Positions 44,301 through 58,149 of a stretch of DNA of 64,000 nt are shown one piece after another. The first letter of the stretch is position 1. The number at the start of each line of letters is the position of its first letter. The translations under genes were made by a program, and so were the position numbers. The stretch lies in NCBI GenBank assembly GCA_005408345.1, contig SEMN01000320.1:525091-589090 (forward strand). The letters are read 5' to 3'. This stretch comes from Macquaria australasica (lineage: Eukaryota > Chordata > Actinopteri > Centrarchiformes > Percichthyidae). The notes beneath the pieces are model-generated. The model did no database searches. It saw only the letters and a list, made by a program, of their open reading frames with translations, and was not told where the DNA came from.

Positions 44301-46908
44301 GCACAGTTCACCACTGCGTTTTACTCTCAGCAGGCTGTATTGCACTGTATTATGGGTTTAACTAAAGCAAGTCAAGTGAAGTTTTCATTTAATGAGTTTA
44401 AGCAATTGATTTGTGCTATGTGTAGGCATGATATTTCAATGGACAGCCCCCATTGTTCAATGGCTGGGATTAGCTTAAAGGAATGGATTGTTGAGTCACT
44501 TTTGAGGGAATCAATCCAAACCATCTGTCATTTAAAGTAGGCTCCAAAGGGAAAGAAAAGAGAGTTTCTTAGAGAACCTCCATGTTTCAGTTCCAGCCTG
44601 TATCCTCGCTCTGCATCTATGAATCCTGTTAATCTTGAACTTGTGCCTCGGCTGTAAGAAGTAGCTTCCTTTCCTCTTGTCTCTTACATTTGTCACACAA
44701 ACTGGATTAGAGCTGGGAGATGGCTAGTTTGTACTGTCATCGTACTCTCTCATCCTGATCTACCTAATCAGCTATTTTGATTTGTCTGTACTCTTTGTTG
44801 TGGTCTGTGGTGGTTTTTGTGCTTCAAAAGAGGGAATGTAAATGGATAAAATGAGAGAAATAGATAGAAGAAGTATATCAATTGTCAGGAGATTATATAA
44901 GAGCTAAGATATTTTACCGTTCAGATACATAAACAAAGAGGAACAGACACATCTCTTGATTGTGTTTGGGGGAGTTCTGTGGGTCCACTCTCCAAGGCCT
45001 GCTAATCATTGTGGGCTTGAAGTTGGAGAACACAGCCCAGATTCCTCGCGCATGAGAGAGGACAGGGTCCAAATAGGGAAAGGAGGGGAGAAACTTAATC
45101 TGCAAGTGTGTGAGCCTCCTGGGTTTGTGCAAGAAAGAGTGACGTATCAATTTCATGGGTCAAGGGTTGCGACCCTGTAGATGGAATGAGTAGAAGTGCA
45201 GATTGAGAAGAAGTGTGGGAGGTTGAACAAGCCACATGTACAGAAAAAAACAGTTTGGGATACATGGAGGGAGAAATGAGCGAGTGAGTTGGGAGTGTGA
45301 GTAGGTGGGAGGAGATGTTATTAACCTCTGTTGTTTGCCCCTCGTATTGTCATTTCCTCTGCAGCTGGTCCTGGGTTGAGAGGGAAAGAAAAACACAACT
45401 GAGGAGATCAGAAATCCAAACAGTGGTCCTGCCAGTGGGCTGGGTGTTCCCCACACACATCTGTAATAAAACACATTGTCTGATTTCATAATGGGCTGCT
45501 AATGCAAGTGAAGACAAGGCCAGGCAGGAGAAAAATGCACAGATGTAATGTAAATGCACAGCCCTTATTTGAAATAAATCAGTGTAGTGAATCTGTTGAT
45601 ACAAATTCATTAGAAATCATATTAAAAGTTGGTGGGTCAGGAATTAGATCACCCCCTCGTCTACTCACAAGTCAGGTCACTGGAGTTTGACCTGACAGTC
45701 TGTAGATCACGGTCCCATAAAAATACACTGCCAACAAGGGTCTTCCCACCTGACAGTGAGCCTCTTCTGGACCTCAATCACTGCAGATTGGAGGTCTCTC
45801 TTTCTCATACAAACCTCAGACACCACCACCAGAGACCATCCAAAACTGGGGAAGAGTCACTTGTGCCAAATTTTCATATGGTTGGGATACCCGCAGCATG
45901 TCAAACTCTACACAACTGTGATCAGAGCTCCTGTTGCTTCACAATAAAACCCTTCTATTGGTTTGCAAGTGGAAGCCTTTCAATGAAATGAGCAGAAGCT
46001 TACTTCTGAAGCGTCTGAAACCCCCTTTCCAACGTTGGAATCGGGGGGCGGGGGGCGTCCAAAACCAACAATCCAACAAGCATGCCCTCTTCAAGTAGTG
46101 ATTGGCCAGCTGTGTGAAGATGAGGAAGTAAGGCAGGCTTTGAACCTCTCTCTCGAGCTCTCTTCCTTTCATGCTGCTTTCTGTGTAGTTTCCTGCCTGA
46201 CCACAAATGTTGAGCCAATCACTTTAGTGCAATGACATAGCTCAGCTGAGGACAGAGATGGTCATGGTTTGGCCCCGCTTCCAAGTAGGATCACAATATC
46301 ATGGGTCAGTTCAGTTGTTCCCTGCTGTGAGGCTGCACTGATCACTGCCAACTGACTATGTGTGTAATGTGTGCTGTATCGAGCCACTGCAATGGGGCAT
46401 TTAAGGTCCCACTCTTCCCCTGGTCATTATTGATGCAAATGTATTGTGTGAGTGTGTGACAGAAAGAAAGAAATCTGCATGTTACAGTTGATTTGGCACA
46501 GTGCTACCCACTGACCAAGCATTTTTTATAAATATTTTTTCTATTATTCTTCCTTAATAAAATGCAGGAGAAGACTCTAAGATGTATGTCTTTTAGTTAT
46601 AAGTTTTATTTAGCATTTTTAGCTCATAGATTTGTCTATATGGCTTCTCGCTTCCGGCCTCTTTTAAAGCTACTCAGCTCTTCAAAGGATACTACTTGGC
46701 TCAGGCTCACAAAGCTCGTCATCAGTGCCGCTAAACTGGCTCGACCAGAGTCCACTGTTCCTCTCATGCTGCCTGGGGTTTGGCAGGTAAAGAAGCCAGA
46801 GTTATGGAAGTCATTAAAATTCCTTGGGAACATGTGGACAGTTGTTTATTTTTCCGTCCAGGCAGGGAGGGTGGGGAGCTGCCAGGACGCTGCACTGTCC
46901 TTCTCTCA

Positions 46909-47299
46909 GCAAGAAGTCGAGTGGACAGAGTGTGAGAGAGAAGGAGGACCCGATGGAGGACGAAGGAGATGAAAGACAGATAAAGGGAGAGGGGAGGAAT
47001 GAGTGAAACAGAGGACAGACCGGTGGACGGACCGAGGGATGGAGGGAGAGCGGAAGTGGTTGAAAGAGGGAAATGGAGGATGGAGGGATGAATGGAGAGT
47101 TGAGAGGGAGAGGAGGGAGAGAGGCAGACACCCTCTACTGAGTGCCAAACAAAGAGTCGGACAAATGAACGTTGAGGTTTCAGTGAGCCGTACAGGAAGA
47201 AGATTAGAGATGGATGGATTCACACACAGGCTGAAGGCGAGACAGAGGAGTGGAGGGAGGGAGGGGTGGAGGGAGGGAGGGAGGGAGGGAGGGAGGGAA
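46909..47299. repeat. Purine-rich tract ending in (GGGA)n
   Basis: Nearly 400 bp of the + strand are dominated by A and G. They end in a tandem GGGA array (47253-47299, interrupted once near 47264-47269) with many GGG runs separated by single A bases. It fits the G3N1-7 pattern of G-quadruplex motifs, and the mirror-like purine strand may form triplex DNA. Frames through it are Arg/Glu/Gly-rich artefacts. Confidence 0.8.
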
Positions 47300-50200
47300 G
47301 GACGTAGATATATTAGCTTGATTTTGTCAAACTGTCAAGTGAAGTTTAGACAAACTTTTAAAATGTCACAAAAAAAAAAAAGATTGCCGTTTTTTATTGT
47401 TTGGGTTAAAAGCAAATGACGTGGCCTTAAAAATTAATTCAGTAGTAAAATAGAGAGAAACATGAGGCAAATTGCTAAAAGACAACAACATGAAATGCCA
47501 TATCCCATTTAACATATTGTAAACATTTTGTTATATTAAGGAATGTTTTTTTTAATGTGCTATGTTCTTCCAGCTTTTCTAATTTGGTATATTGGTTGGA
47601 AAAGAAAATCTAATGGAAACCCATCTGATAGCAGAGGGGCACAGAAGGACGGTCAAAGAAAGTCAGTCTTGAGAAAGAGAATTAGAGACTTGTGTATCCA
47701 CCTTATTCCTGGCCCCATGATACTTTGCGTGAATTATGGGCATGACTTCTAGTTAATCCTTTCACTGAACAGTGTCAGCGAGAGTTAGCGGTATGTAACA
47801 GGTGTCTTCACTTAGAGATTTTTTGAGAAAAAAAAAATATGTGGGAACACAGCCTGTCACTGTCACACCTTAAAAGGGATAACGTGATCAAACCTGTGCC
47901 TTCTACTACCGAGGGATGGGAGGACGCCCTAAAGAGTGGCTTTGAATAAGATGCATTTAGCTACACAATCAGCTACTTGGTTGACTTGCTACCAATAGTG
48001 AAGTGATGAACAATCTGAAAAGCTCTGAGGCTTATTAGTACTTCAATAGTAATACATTCGGGCACATTTATTAAAAGAGGGGGATCCGAACCTCATCTAT
48101 CTCAAAGCAGGCATGGAGCCAAGTCAGGGCCTCAAAGTCCCACATCACCACATCACTTAGCTGAGTTTGTTACTGCGATCGGAGCCACCTCTTGATCCTA
48201 TGAGGTATGATCACATCCCGTTAAAAATGTGACAGGCTGTTCCCCCATGTCATTTTTTCCGCCAAAAAAAGGGAAGACACTCTTAGCATACCTCTTTTGG
48301 TTAGTTCTCATGAGAAGCTTCTGTATTTTGTGTTTTTGCTGGTGATTCTCTCACTCGTTTGAAGTGGGTGGGGCTCTGTTGGAAAAAGGTCATCTCACGT
48401 ATTTCTGTGAGTTCAGCAACATTTGAATTGTAATCTGATGACACCTGTGGGGTAGTTTGCACTGTTAGCACTGTCTATCAAATCTAATCAAACCATGAGC
48501 ACACAGTCCTGATGAAACAGATTAACAACATTTTGTTTAATGTAACATTTGTGTTAAACTCTAAATAAATAATAAGGAATGTTTTTTTCTGAACCTTAAC
48601 TTTAACTGTTGCTTATTCAGTCATGAACATTTAATGTTATTATGTACAATTAGAAATCAAGTTTTCAGGGGCTTTAATACTGACAGAAGCAGCTAATCAG
48701 ACCATCAGATCACTTCCCCTTGCACATCCCGGGCCAGTCATTCCACACCACCGTCCTCTGTTAAAGCCATCCAGCATCGTCGGCTTTTAATAAGAGACCT
48801 CAGATGGTGTCTCATTTTCTGTGACGAGTTAGTTCCTCCACGCAATACACGGTCATGCTTTACATCGCCCACCAAGTAGCCATAAATCTTCCTTGCCTTC
48901 ATTTTAAATGTGGAAAGATCCCTTCATGCTCGTCTTTAAACACCAGATCCAAAAACGTCCTGCTGCGATGGTGGGCGTTTTTTTGATTGGTTAAACAGAG
49001 GGCAGGACTTGAAAGAGATATTGGTGCAGAGTGTTACACCGGAGGAACTGATACTATATACTACCGTGTATGCGTGAGTGTGTGTGGGAGACAAAAACTG
49101 AAATGACTGGTCTGCCTGTTCCATCAGGCACCTTGTAAACTGAGTCAAGTCACCGCCTCAACTTTTAAAGAACGTCAAAACTCTCCTTTTTCTTGTCCAC
49201 TGATGATATTCATCTGATCTGACAGTAGGAAAAAGCCTACAGTGAGACCAACTGCTGTGTTGTGGCTCCCATCCATTCATCTTCCCGTCATTTTTCTATC
49301 TAATAACCAATGATAATGGATGAGGAGATTGCGAGGACACCACAGGGGGGAGGGACTGAGGGATGAGGAGGGTGCTGTCAGCCCAGGAGGATGAAGAGGG
49401 AGGGAGAGAGAGAGAGAAAGAAGGGAGTTGTGGAATTTCTCGGTGCATAGCTGCGGTATCGCCTTGCGCAGCTGAAAAATGTATCAAAGCGATCATTTCT
49501 CGCTGTCGATACTCCCCTCATCGTGGGCCAGGAGACAGATTTCAGCAACAGGCCTTCAGTGAGGTCACTCTCCATCTCCATCCCTCTTTTCCTTTCTCCG
49601 TCACTCTCTATTTCCCTGTGTTTGATCATGCTAATTGAAACTGACACTGCAATGTGGACCCCGAGGGTGATCCTAGCATTTACCTGCCTCACAGACAAAT
49701 CGGTGGCTAATTGAGACATAACATGAGAACCTACATCTCTCTCCCGCCTAAATGTTCCCTCCCAGAAGGCTGTGGCCTTTGACATAGATCCAAGTGTTGG
49801 ATTACATGTCTGTGCCAATTTAAATCATTACGTGGCATGTCTGCAAAGCTGACATGACATCAGTGCCTTGGGTCAGATGCATTCCTTTGTACCAAAGACG
49901 TAAAGTAGATATGTTTGGAAATAACAGCAGGATATTGTAAATTAAGGTTATTACTTGAGGACTAATGTCAAGGGTTTGCTAAGGTTGCCCTCTGGTTTCA
50001 GGAGCATATGAACACATTTTCACTCCAAAGTTCATCTTGTGGTTTGTGTGCCAGTGCTTTCAAGTGTGGCCATTCAGAAATGTTATAAACAGCTTTTAGA
50101 CGTGGTTGGACAACGCGTCATATGCCCCTGTTCATTTGAAGCACACTGAGGCCTTAAACAATAGGAGGTGGTCAACTTTCTTTACTGTTGAGGTGGTCTT

Positions 50201-52349
50201 CAGCTAGTCACTTTACTTTCTCCCATTGGTCATTTTGTGTGACAGTATGAATGTGGTGATTGGTGCTGATGGTGACAAACCTCTGACATAATGTTTAAAG
50301 GCAAACTGGAATCTGATCATTTCTGTTGTCTGGGAACTTTCATACTTTCTACAGGTTACTTGTATCATTGGTGATCTACAAAGTAAGCTTATTCTGCTGT
50401 TGCATTCATTGTAATCCACTGCGGATAAGAGTGTGAGCTTAACAGGTTTGGTTCGAACTGAAGTTTGGCCCTAAATAACCTTTGTCTTAATAAGAATGCT
50501 TTCATCAGACAAAATGACTCCTCATTTATCTCGAAATTCTCAAGACAAGTGAGCTGGGCCAATTGGAGCTGATGTTGATGCACAGTGACACGCTGTAGTT
50601 CCTAGTAACCAATAGCCTGCAGGTGTTTTTCTTGAATTAACGTCTGAGTGATCTTTATTCCAGCAGGAAAATGATCAGACATCTAAGCTTGAAGCTTGAA
50701 AAGATAATCCCTCGTGCTTTATGATCCGCCACTGGTTGTGTAATCCTCCCTTTACCTTCTTTGCTCTTGTTCTGCCTTTTTAAAGGTCTCACTGTCTACA
50801 GTGGCTTTAAGATATCTGTCATTAGATCCTTTGGTGTGTTCCCCGTCTGTCTAAAGTTTACAGTGACACGTGTGACGGTGGTACAGGCACGCTGCAAGTC
50901 GATGACGGAGAATCTAAAGATCCTTCTGTCAAGATGCCAAATAGACAAAGGGCAAGGCAGTGTTTGAGACAAAGCAAACCAGGTGAATACCATGAGTAAG
51001 CAGTATTGATGTGTTTTAGCTTTCAGCAAGTTCAGAGGTGTACTGCATCTTTCATCTTGAAAATGAAAAAGATATATGGTGCTAAGCTCCCTGCTGCTAC
51101 ACCAAAGATCCAGTGTTTGTTTATTGAACGGCTCACACCACAGACAAAAATATGGAAGTCTGTACCTTCTTGTACAAACATACACAGAAACTCATCTACA
51201 TCTGTACAGTTGGTAATGAATGTGAGGTAATTTATACATTTGTGCAGAAATGTGTTTGGTCCCTTGAAATTCCCAAATCTGAGGGGGAAAAATAGCACTT
51301 CTGGTGACAAAATCACTCCATTTATGCAACTCATTTTCTTTAAAATGCACAGAGTTGCAACCACTTGAAAAATGATACTAGCTGATTGTGGCCATTTGTC
51401 TTCCTGCCATTTTGTCTGTGTTTTTAAGGCCTAAAGTACAATTATGCGAATGAAAGCATCATATGAATCTGCCTGAGATATCATGTGATAGTGGGAAGAT
51501 TGTGATTTTCCCATACACCCAACAGCCATAGACACAGACTTAGTAATGATCTTGGTTCTCAGAAAATTGTAATTTCATAGTATTTATTGAGGGTGTCACT
51601 TAGGTCCCTGATATGTTCTGATGTAAATAGTTGTCTACGTTTTTCAGCATTACATTTCTTGCTCAATAAAGCATCATTCTTGTTCGGAGCATCAGAAATT
51701 GTGCTCCATTTTTGCTTTTTTTGTGCAAATCCGAATGATTTCTATACATTTTGCCTTGTAGAAAGACAGAGAGAGAAACAAGCATGAACTTATGGTAAAA
51801 GGAAGAGGGAATGCAGATAGAGGAGGCAAAGGAGATGAATGGAGGGAGTAGAAAGGATGTGAAAGAGTAGAGAGGCAGGAGGAGAGTAAGAAAGGGCATC
51901 TATGAGGCCCAGGCTCTGGAGTATTTTTCTCCTCCTTGGTGGTCTAATTATCTAGAGTCTGCATAGACCAGTGAAGCCTTCAACTATGATTTTGGTGCAG
52001 GAGAGACGCTGATAATTGGCCTTATTCAGGTTCATCTGGAGCTCTGCTGTTTAGGAGTTTATGAATGAAAGCTATGCTACAGTATGAGCCCCAAATCTCT
52101 TTGATGTTGGAGAAGAATTTCCTACGGTCGATGAAATGACTCCTCTGAAATGAAGTATGCTCGCTCAGTGGTCAGAGCAATCAGGACGTGGACAATTGCA
52201 CATGGATGCATGCACCACAAGGACACACACACACATACACACACAAACTCCGACACACTTGGTTTCAGCAGAAAGTTGTGACTTCTGGCTAAGTGCCACT
52301 GTCCCCCTGCTGGACCCCACATCCTGACAGGAAGCTTGTCCTTCCTTCT

Positions 52350-52383
<34 letters not shown>

Positions 52384-52385
52384 CG

Positions 52386-52440
<55 letters not shown>

Positions 52441-52785
52441 GCGTATGTATGACTGTCAGAGAGGAAGAGAGAGTCACTGAAACACTGCAGGCTACACATT
52501 TGGACAACCACGAAATAACAGTGATAAGGAGACAGAGATGGAAAAGGATGAATAGAATTAATAACACGGACCACAAATGGGGGGGAAATGGTGCCTACAC
52601 CAGGACCTCTTAATAGAGAGCTCTGACCCCATGATGAGGACCTGGCATCCCAAAAGCATCTCTGCACAATAATTGTGTTATCCACTGGCTTCAAGAAGAA
52701 CTAAGATGATATGTGTTCTAAGATAACTTTGGGAAGCAGATTAACACAAACTACAAAAACACTTTCTTTGAGACTAACTCAACAT
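47300..52785. other. Non-coding DNA, no gene recognised
   Basis: No protein-coding similarity, RNA gene or bounded transposon was recognised. Blocks at 48690-48960, 49620-49720 and 51900-52120 have a balanced composition with homeodomain-type cores (ctaatt, taattat, gataattgg) and could be conserved non-coding sequence; this cannot be tested here. A long CA tract occupies 52350-52437. Confidence 0.5.
52350..52437. repeat. (CA)n microsatellite with CG interruptions
   Basis: About 88 bp of CA units, interrupted at 52376-52389 by ACGCAC and CGCATA. The antisense 190-codon frame across it is mostly Cys-Val repeats and is an artefact. Confidence 0.95.
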
Positions 52786-52904
52786 CAGGTGAAAATCTTC
52801 ATGCTGGTCTCCAGTGGTTAAAGTTCTCACCTTGCTACAGTGATGCAGAGGTGAACTCAGGGTGTGGTCAGTACACCCTGACATCATCACTGTTGGGTGT
52901 GGTT
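52786..52904. repeat. Interspersed repeat fragment, copy 2 of a shared pair
   Basis: Homologous to 14632-14760. Shared blocks are 'ggtgaaaatctt', 'ctcacc', 'ctacagtgatg', 'gtcagtacacc' with 'tgacatca', and 'ctgttgggtgtggt'. This copy has extra sequence near its start and a 3-bp 'tca' insertion. It lies just left of the diverged hAT-like copy. Confidence 0.6.
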
Positions 52905-52970
52905 ACAGGCTTTCATCTCTGTGTCAAGAAATGTGTTACAAATCAGATTAAGTGATTGTTCTTCTGTTTT

Positions 52971-53215
52971 TAAGGTTGTAGCTGACAGTTATTTTCTCCA
53001 ATTAATCATTTAGTATAAAATGACAGAAAACAGCTGAATATGGCCACCACAGTTTCCAAGGTGACGCCCAAGAAGATGTCTTCACATTGCTTGTTTTGTC
53101 CAGCCAGCAGTAATATAAAACGGAGAAAACCAGAGGCATTTTTCTTTGATAACTTACTTCAATGATTATTCGATCGTCAAAATTGTTGTTGATACTTTTC
53201 TGTTGATTAACTCAT
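52971..53215. mobile_element. Diverged hAT-like MITE, copy 2
   Basis: The start TAAGGTTGTAGCTGACAGTT resembles the left end of the element at 12955. Interior phrases 'tataaaatgacagaaaa', 'aaggtgacgcccaag', 'gttttgtccagccagcagta' and the end 'cttttctgttgatta' follow the same family. No clear target duplication remains and the right terminus is eroded, so it is older than the 12955 copy. Confidence 0.65.
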
Positions 53216-56200
53216 CAGATATTCTGGTCAAAATGTGTAATTCCTATCAAAGAAATATTGGATAATTTACATGCCATGTCAACACAGATACACACACTTG
53301 TATTTTTGACAGCTACTACAAGCAACAACTAAATGGACTTCTTTTCTCCTGTAAGCTAAAATTCTTGATCTTCTTCAGCCATGTTTGTTGGACATGACGG
53401 CGAATGTCAGTGAATGAATTGTTGACGAGGCGAGGAAGGACCCCAGGGGCCTGTACAACAAGATGCCTGATGTCCTGGATGTCATCAGCATCAGTTGCGG
53501 CCACTTTCCTTCCCATGATGGATGCTTTGTATGGATTTGTGTCGCAACCCCCGAGGCTCGAGCCTGACAGGTCCGGAAACATGGGGGGACTCGCTCACAC
53601 ACACACACACACACACGCACTGGAGGCTCTTTTCCCTCTGCTCTGACAGTGTGTCATTGAGCGGTCAGATGTGATAGAAAGGGTCAAAGCACAGTGACAG
53701 TGACTCACTGAGAAGAACTCTGCTTGTTTCCTTTCCTGTTGTGGTAGAGACATGCTGAGATTCCCTTTCAAATAAAACAAGAACTCATCAGAGCTGCCTG
53801 GCCGAATTCCAGTCTGTGGAGACCACCCATTTGATCCACAGTCCACATGGGTCCACGTAGTATTCCAGAAAGTCTTGACCAGAGAGCAGCTTTTGGGACT
53901 TGAACACTACTGTCAGTGTTTTTTTAAAATAGAAAATTGTTCCCTTATATGTCACCCTAAATCTTTAAGCTTCTAGACCTGCCCCGGCTTTGTTGATTAA
54001 TCAGCTAAATGTCCGTTTTTAATGCCGTAAATGCCTATTTTTAAAAAGTAGCATATCTTTTAGGTGGTGTACGGCTGCGCAATCAGCTGTGCCCAATCAT
54101 ATAACAAACATTTATTTGTACTGTAATATTGGTAGTTTGACGCTTCCGAAACATTTTGTTTTTAATGTAAAATTTCTTCCGGAGAAACAGTGATTTTATT
54201 GTGATCCATATGTCAAACCTGGTTCATTTCTGCTTCATTCATACAACCATAAAGTAGTGAAATACATCTTAGTTTTGTCATCTTCCATGCCTGCTACACA
54301 TAGATGCCTACTGCTTTAGTGGAATCTAACCCATAACCTTTCACCAGCAGCAGCAGAGTCACAGCTTTCATCTTGGTAGGATGGACACAGAGGAAAATGC
54401 CAAAAGTCCAAGTGGCCAGAGGTTTCTTCAACCAACAAAACATCTAAATGCCAGTGTCCTTTTAATGTGTGGATGTGGGCGTCTTCAACTTTGATTGACA
54501 TCAACCTTCCCTTTTCTGTTTCTGGATCTCTAAGGTCAATGAAAAGGCCTTTTGGGGGGTCTGGTTGTTTGTGTGGTCGCTGTGTGTTCAGGCTCCGACC
54601 TGTGTGGTGGAACAACATAAGAGGCCCATGGGATACTGGTGGGATGAGGTTATTTCACAATTCCTCTGTCATCTTGTGAAATCAAGTCTTTCCAAGTGAC
54701 TAAACAAGAGACTCTGGTTTGAGAAGTGAAGCTTTTAGGTTTGTTACCTTTTAGGTTTGTTGGGATAGTTTTAGGAATGCAAATGCAAGTTTAGGCTAAA
54801 GGTTCAACACAGTTTAGGACCTTTATGGGCTGTGGGAAAAGCATGGTGCATATGGTGAAGGGTTTCTTTGATGCGTGTGATCTTTTTTTTAGATGTCTCT
54901 GCTATGAATAAGACATAGAACATACATAAAGTGAAGCATATGCAGCTGCAGAATCCCATGTGATGTCCCTTACTGCTGCCTTCATCGCCGCTCTCACTTT
55001 CTATCGTCTGTTTTTGCCTCGCTGTCTCGGTTTCTCCCTCTTTTCTGCTGGGGTGGGGTCACCACATGCACACACTGTTTGTTTGGAGTTGCTATAGAAA
55101 CTCTGTGAGTGCGTGACTGTTTGTGTGCTCATGCCCCTGTGTGTTTCTGTGTGTGTTTGTGCTGGTGTGATGGGGCTGCAGTTCTGCTTCATGCGTAATG
55201 ACTTCATCCAGAAACAGACCCCGACATATCGAATCTGTCTGCTTCCTCGGATTGTGTAATGGATAGTCCCCAAACACACACACACAAAAACCATCTCTCT
55301 GGTTGACGCCCCCTCAGTGTTGCTGTTGCTTGACCACAGACGAGTCATGGGGCCATATGCTCAGCAATACAACTCCACTTGACAACAGGAACAATGCAGG
55401 GTTGCTCTATAATTTGATTTCATATAGTGCGTAAGTGTGGAATTAGATTTATTTGAATGGAATTCTGCTTCAGACGTCTCTCTTTAGAAAAGGGGAAAGA
55501 AAGTTCATGAACTGACAGTGAACCCTCAAACTTGAGTGCTCTTCATCAACTGTGTGAGCTGTATTTCAGTGTTATATGTTGTTACAAAACCGCTCCTACT
55601 CCCACCTTATCAACCGGGGTCAAACACCTGGCGTTCCTCATCTCGGATAGTGTGAAAATGTGGAACACAGCCCAACTGTTGATGTGCATTTATTATAGCT
55701 GAGAGTCAAGTCAGTGGTAAGAATGCTGCTCTCTCTGAGGGGAAAAGTTCTGCTTCACTGCACAAAGATTTCTGGAAGATCTATTTTCCCCCAAAGCATA
55801 AATGTACACAGTTATTAAAGGCCTTATTATTGATCCACCATGTGACTGTGGTCTTCCACGAAAAGGCCGTACTCACTGTAAAAAAAAGGGCACATTTAGA
55901 AACACTTCCACAATTCATGCTCGAGTTGATGGATCATTGCTGCTGCATTCTGTTTGGCTCCTTGGTTGCTGTCAGTTCACCTTCTTTTGCATAACTGTGC
56001 TTGATAAAGCCGAGAAAAATAAATCAGTTACATTTGGATACACATGACTACTGATCCTATTATATGCAACTCTACAAGTCTGATTTCAAATGACAGACAT
56101 TTCATATTGGAATGAATAAATAAATAACTGCTTTGACAGTTTTCAAACCGGTCCTTTCTGAAGGGTTGTTGCAGCAGGAAGTCACTGATTACAACCAACA

Positions 56201-58149
56201 TGCATCAACTTAGCACAAGCAAGCAACATAGCACAGAAATCCCCCAAAGCTGCTATTGTGCTTTGCCTATCTGTTCCCACATGTCAGTTCAGGCAAAAGG
56301 TGTGCTCACCTGGCGCAGACACGGGCTCAGATTGGTGTGGAGGGATTGGCATAGAAAACATTTTCCTTGGAAATTAACCACTAAGCTTTATGGCGCCACA
56401 ACCTTGCTTCCTTGAAGCTGCAGTTCCGTTATGTGTCTGTTATGGGTCATCAAAAACAAGTTCCCTTTTATTATTTAGTGCATCCCACATATAAATTTAT
56501 TCCCCAAAATACAAAATGAAGCTTTTGATTCCAATATGAAATGTCTACTGTTACTGTAATAGTGACACACAGTCCTTCTCAGTGCTTCATTCTACAGCTT
56601 TTGCCCCTGAGATTGCCAAAAAATAACTCGATTATCCGTTGGAAATCCAGGACAGAAGCGTATTCTTGTCCTCTACTGCGGGGAATCTATATAAGCTACT
56701 GCAGCATAGAAAGGGATCTCTCCAGGGGTTTTGTAAATATTAAAAAGGTTATAAAAGGTTCCTCTGTACAACTTTTGTGCTCAGCCAAAGAGAAAAGAAG
56801 TTTTGGTTCATGAAAACTGGATCTTGATTACACGGCTTAGCATTTGTGATCTCATCAGTCATACATGACTAAACTAACAAGCAACATGATTGAGTTAAAA
56901 CATTTTTAAATCAGAAAGTCACCGGTGGAGATGAAGTGGGGCCGTGGAGGGAGAGACATGAGGAAAAGATACAGCAATATGCATCAAAAATGTTACTCCT
57001 TCTTGGAGTCATAACTCAAATCAGTCAAATCTGAACACACAGAAATGACACACATATTTTTAGATTCAGTGTGACTTACACTTTCCGAGGAAATCATTAT
57101 CTCTCTATGTCCATCACGACTAAACATCCATAAATCTGAAAGTAAAAAGACGCTCCTTATGACTCCAGAACTTGCCTGAGAAAGTGTAACTGCTGATAAC
57201 TAATTCTGTGCATGCAAGGTAGCAGACTTGCTTGCAGGCTTGTCAACTGGTGTCAGGTTCAGTGATTTCAAATGTTATTTGGAGTTAATACATACTGCTG
57301 TACATTTCTGTAACACTAAATGCTGCTATGCCTTTGAGCAAAGTGGCTCAGCCAAGTATGTTTATCAGTGGTCAGTAGAGTTGGTGCAGCTGAGGCTGTG
57401 TGTCTGAGTGATAGAGAGACTTACTGAGCCCTAGCTTGTGAGTTGAATCTTAACCAGGTACCATGAAAACCTGTTTTTGTTTGTAGAAACCACCAAGGCG
57501 TAATTAAAGAAAAAAAAGAGTGGAGTCAACTTCAAAGAATCCACGTGGTTTACTCAGTCTCTCTCAGTCAGGCATTAATGTCAGCAAGAGCTTTGAGAAA
57601 ATGTCAAGTAATTCACACCAAAGCTAATTCAGCACACAGCTCTCCTGTAAAAGTATATTGTGTTGTGTAGCCATGGAGCAGCTCGGACTGCTCTGCTGTT
57701 TAGCCCCTGCCTGACTATAAAGCCAGCGTCTGGCGGCGAGGACATACGGTAGCAGTTAGCAGCTGCGACACTCGGCGATGGATTGTTTTTGTTTGCGTGG
57801 TTAAAGCAACAGGGTCCTGTTAAACTGTGTCCATGGCTCTGTCATTACCAGCTATAATTACGGGGTGATTAGCAGCCAGCAGTGTGTGTGTATATGTGTG
57901 TGTGTGCATCAGCATTTATTCCTACATTTCACTTGGGTTTGTTTGTGTAATCCTTTTTAAATTGTCCTAAATTGCTCTAACATCAATGTCAGAATCACTT
58001 TACTGAGCAAGTCCAATTAACTTAAATGTAACAATAATAAATTACCTTTATTCAGTTTTGCAGTATGTTGTACAAGTACAGCTGAGTTGTCACTCATTGG
58101 TACTTCTAAATTATATACTGTATGTGACTCCCCTGTCCACATACATTCA
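53216..58149. other. Non-coding DNA, no gene recognised
   Basis: Short CA (53598-53615) and TG (57884-57905) runs are present. Frames at 53316-53846 and 54316-54679 occur on both strands and lack recognisable domains. The block at 57660-57870 is GC-richer and includes 'ctataattacggggtgatta', which might be regulatory. No RNA gene seen. Confidence 0.5.

Larger units (their letters stand above)
37475..46908. other. Non-coding DNA with weak exon-like and regulatory candidates
   Basis: No exon is confidently recognised. Candidates discussed separately are an acceptor with a 65-codon open segment (37649-37843), a GC/purine-rich block (38240-38560), a possible enhancer-like stretch (40540-40870) and an acceptor followed by AATAAA (45365-45470). 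TG tracts lie at 38142-38160, 38611-38628, 41151-41168 and 41311-41347. The 45600-46250 stretch may be an unidentified old repeat, but its limits cannot be set. Confidence 0.45.

Noticed and set aside
46562..46972. 136-codon frame with a good donor (CAG then GTAAAG at about 46789)
   Set aside because: The acceptor is weak, the 3' half is purine-repeat translation, and the middle shows at most a vague likeness to degraded LINE C-termini.
52122..52694. 190-codon open frame on the minus strand
   Set aside because: Its length comes from the CA/TG microsatellite, which translates as Cys-Val repeats without stops.
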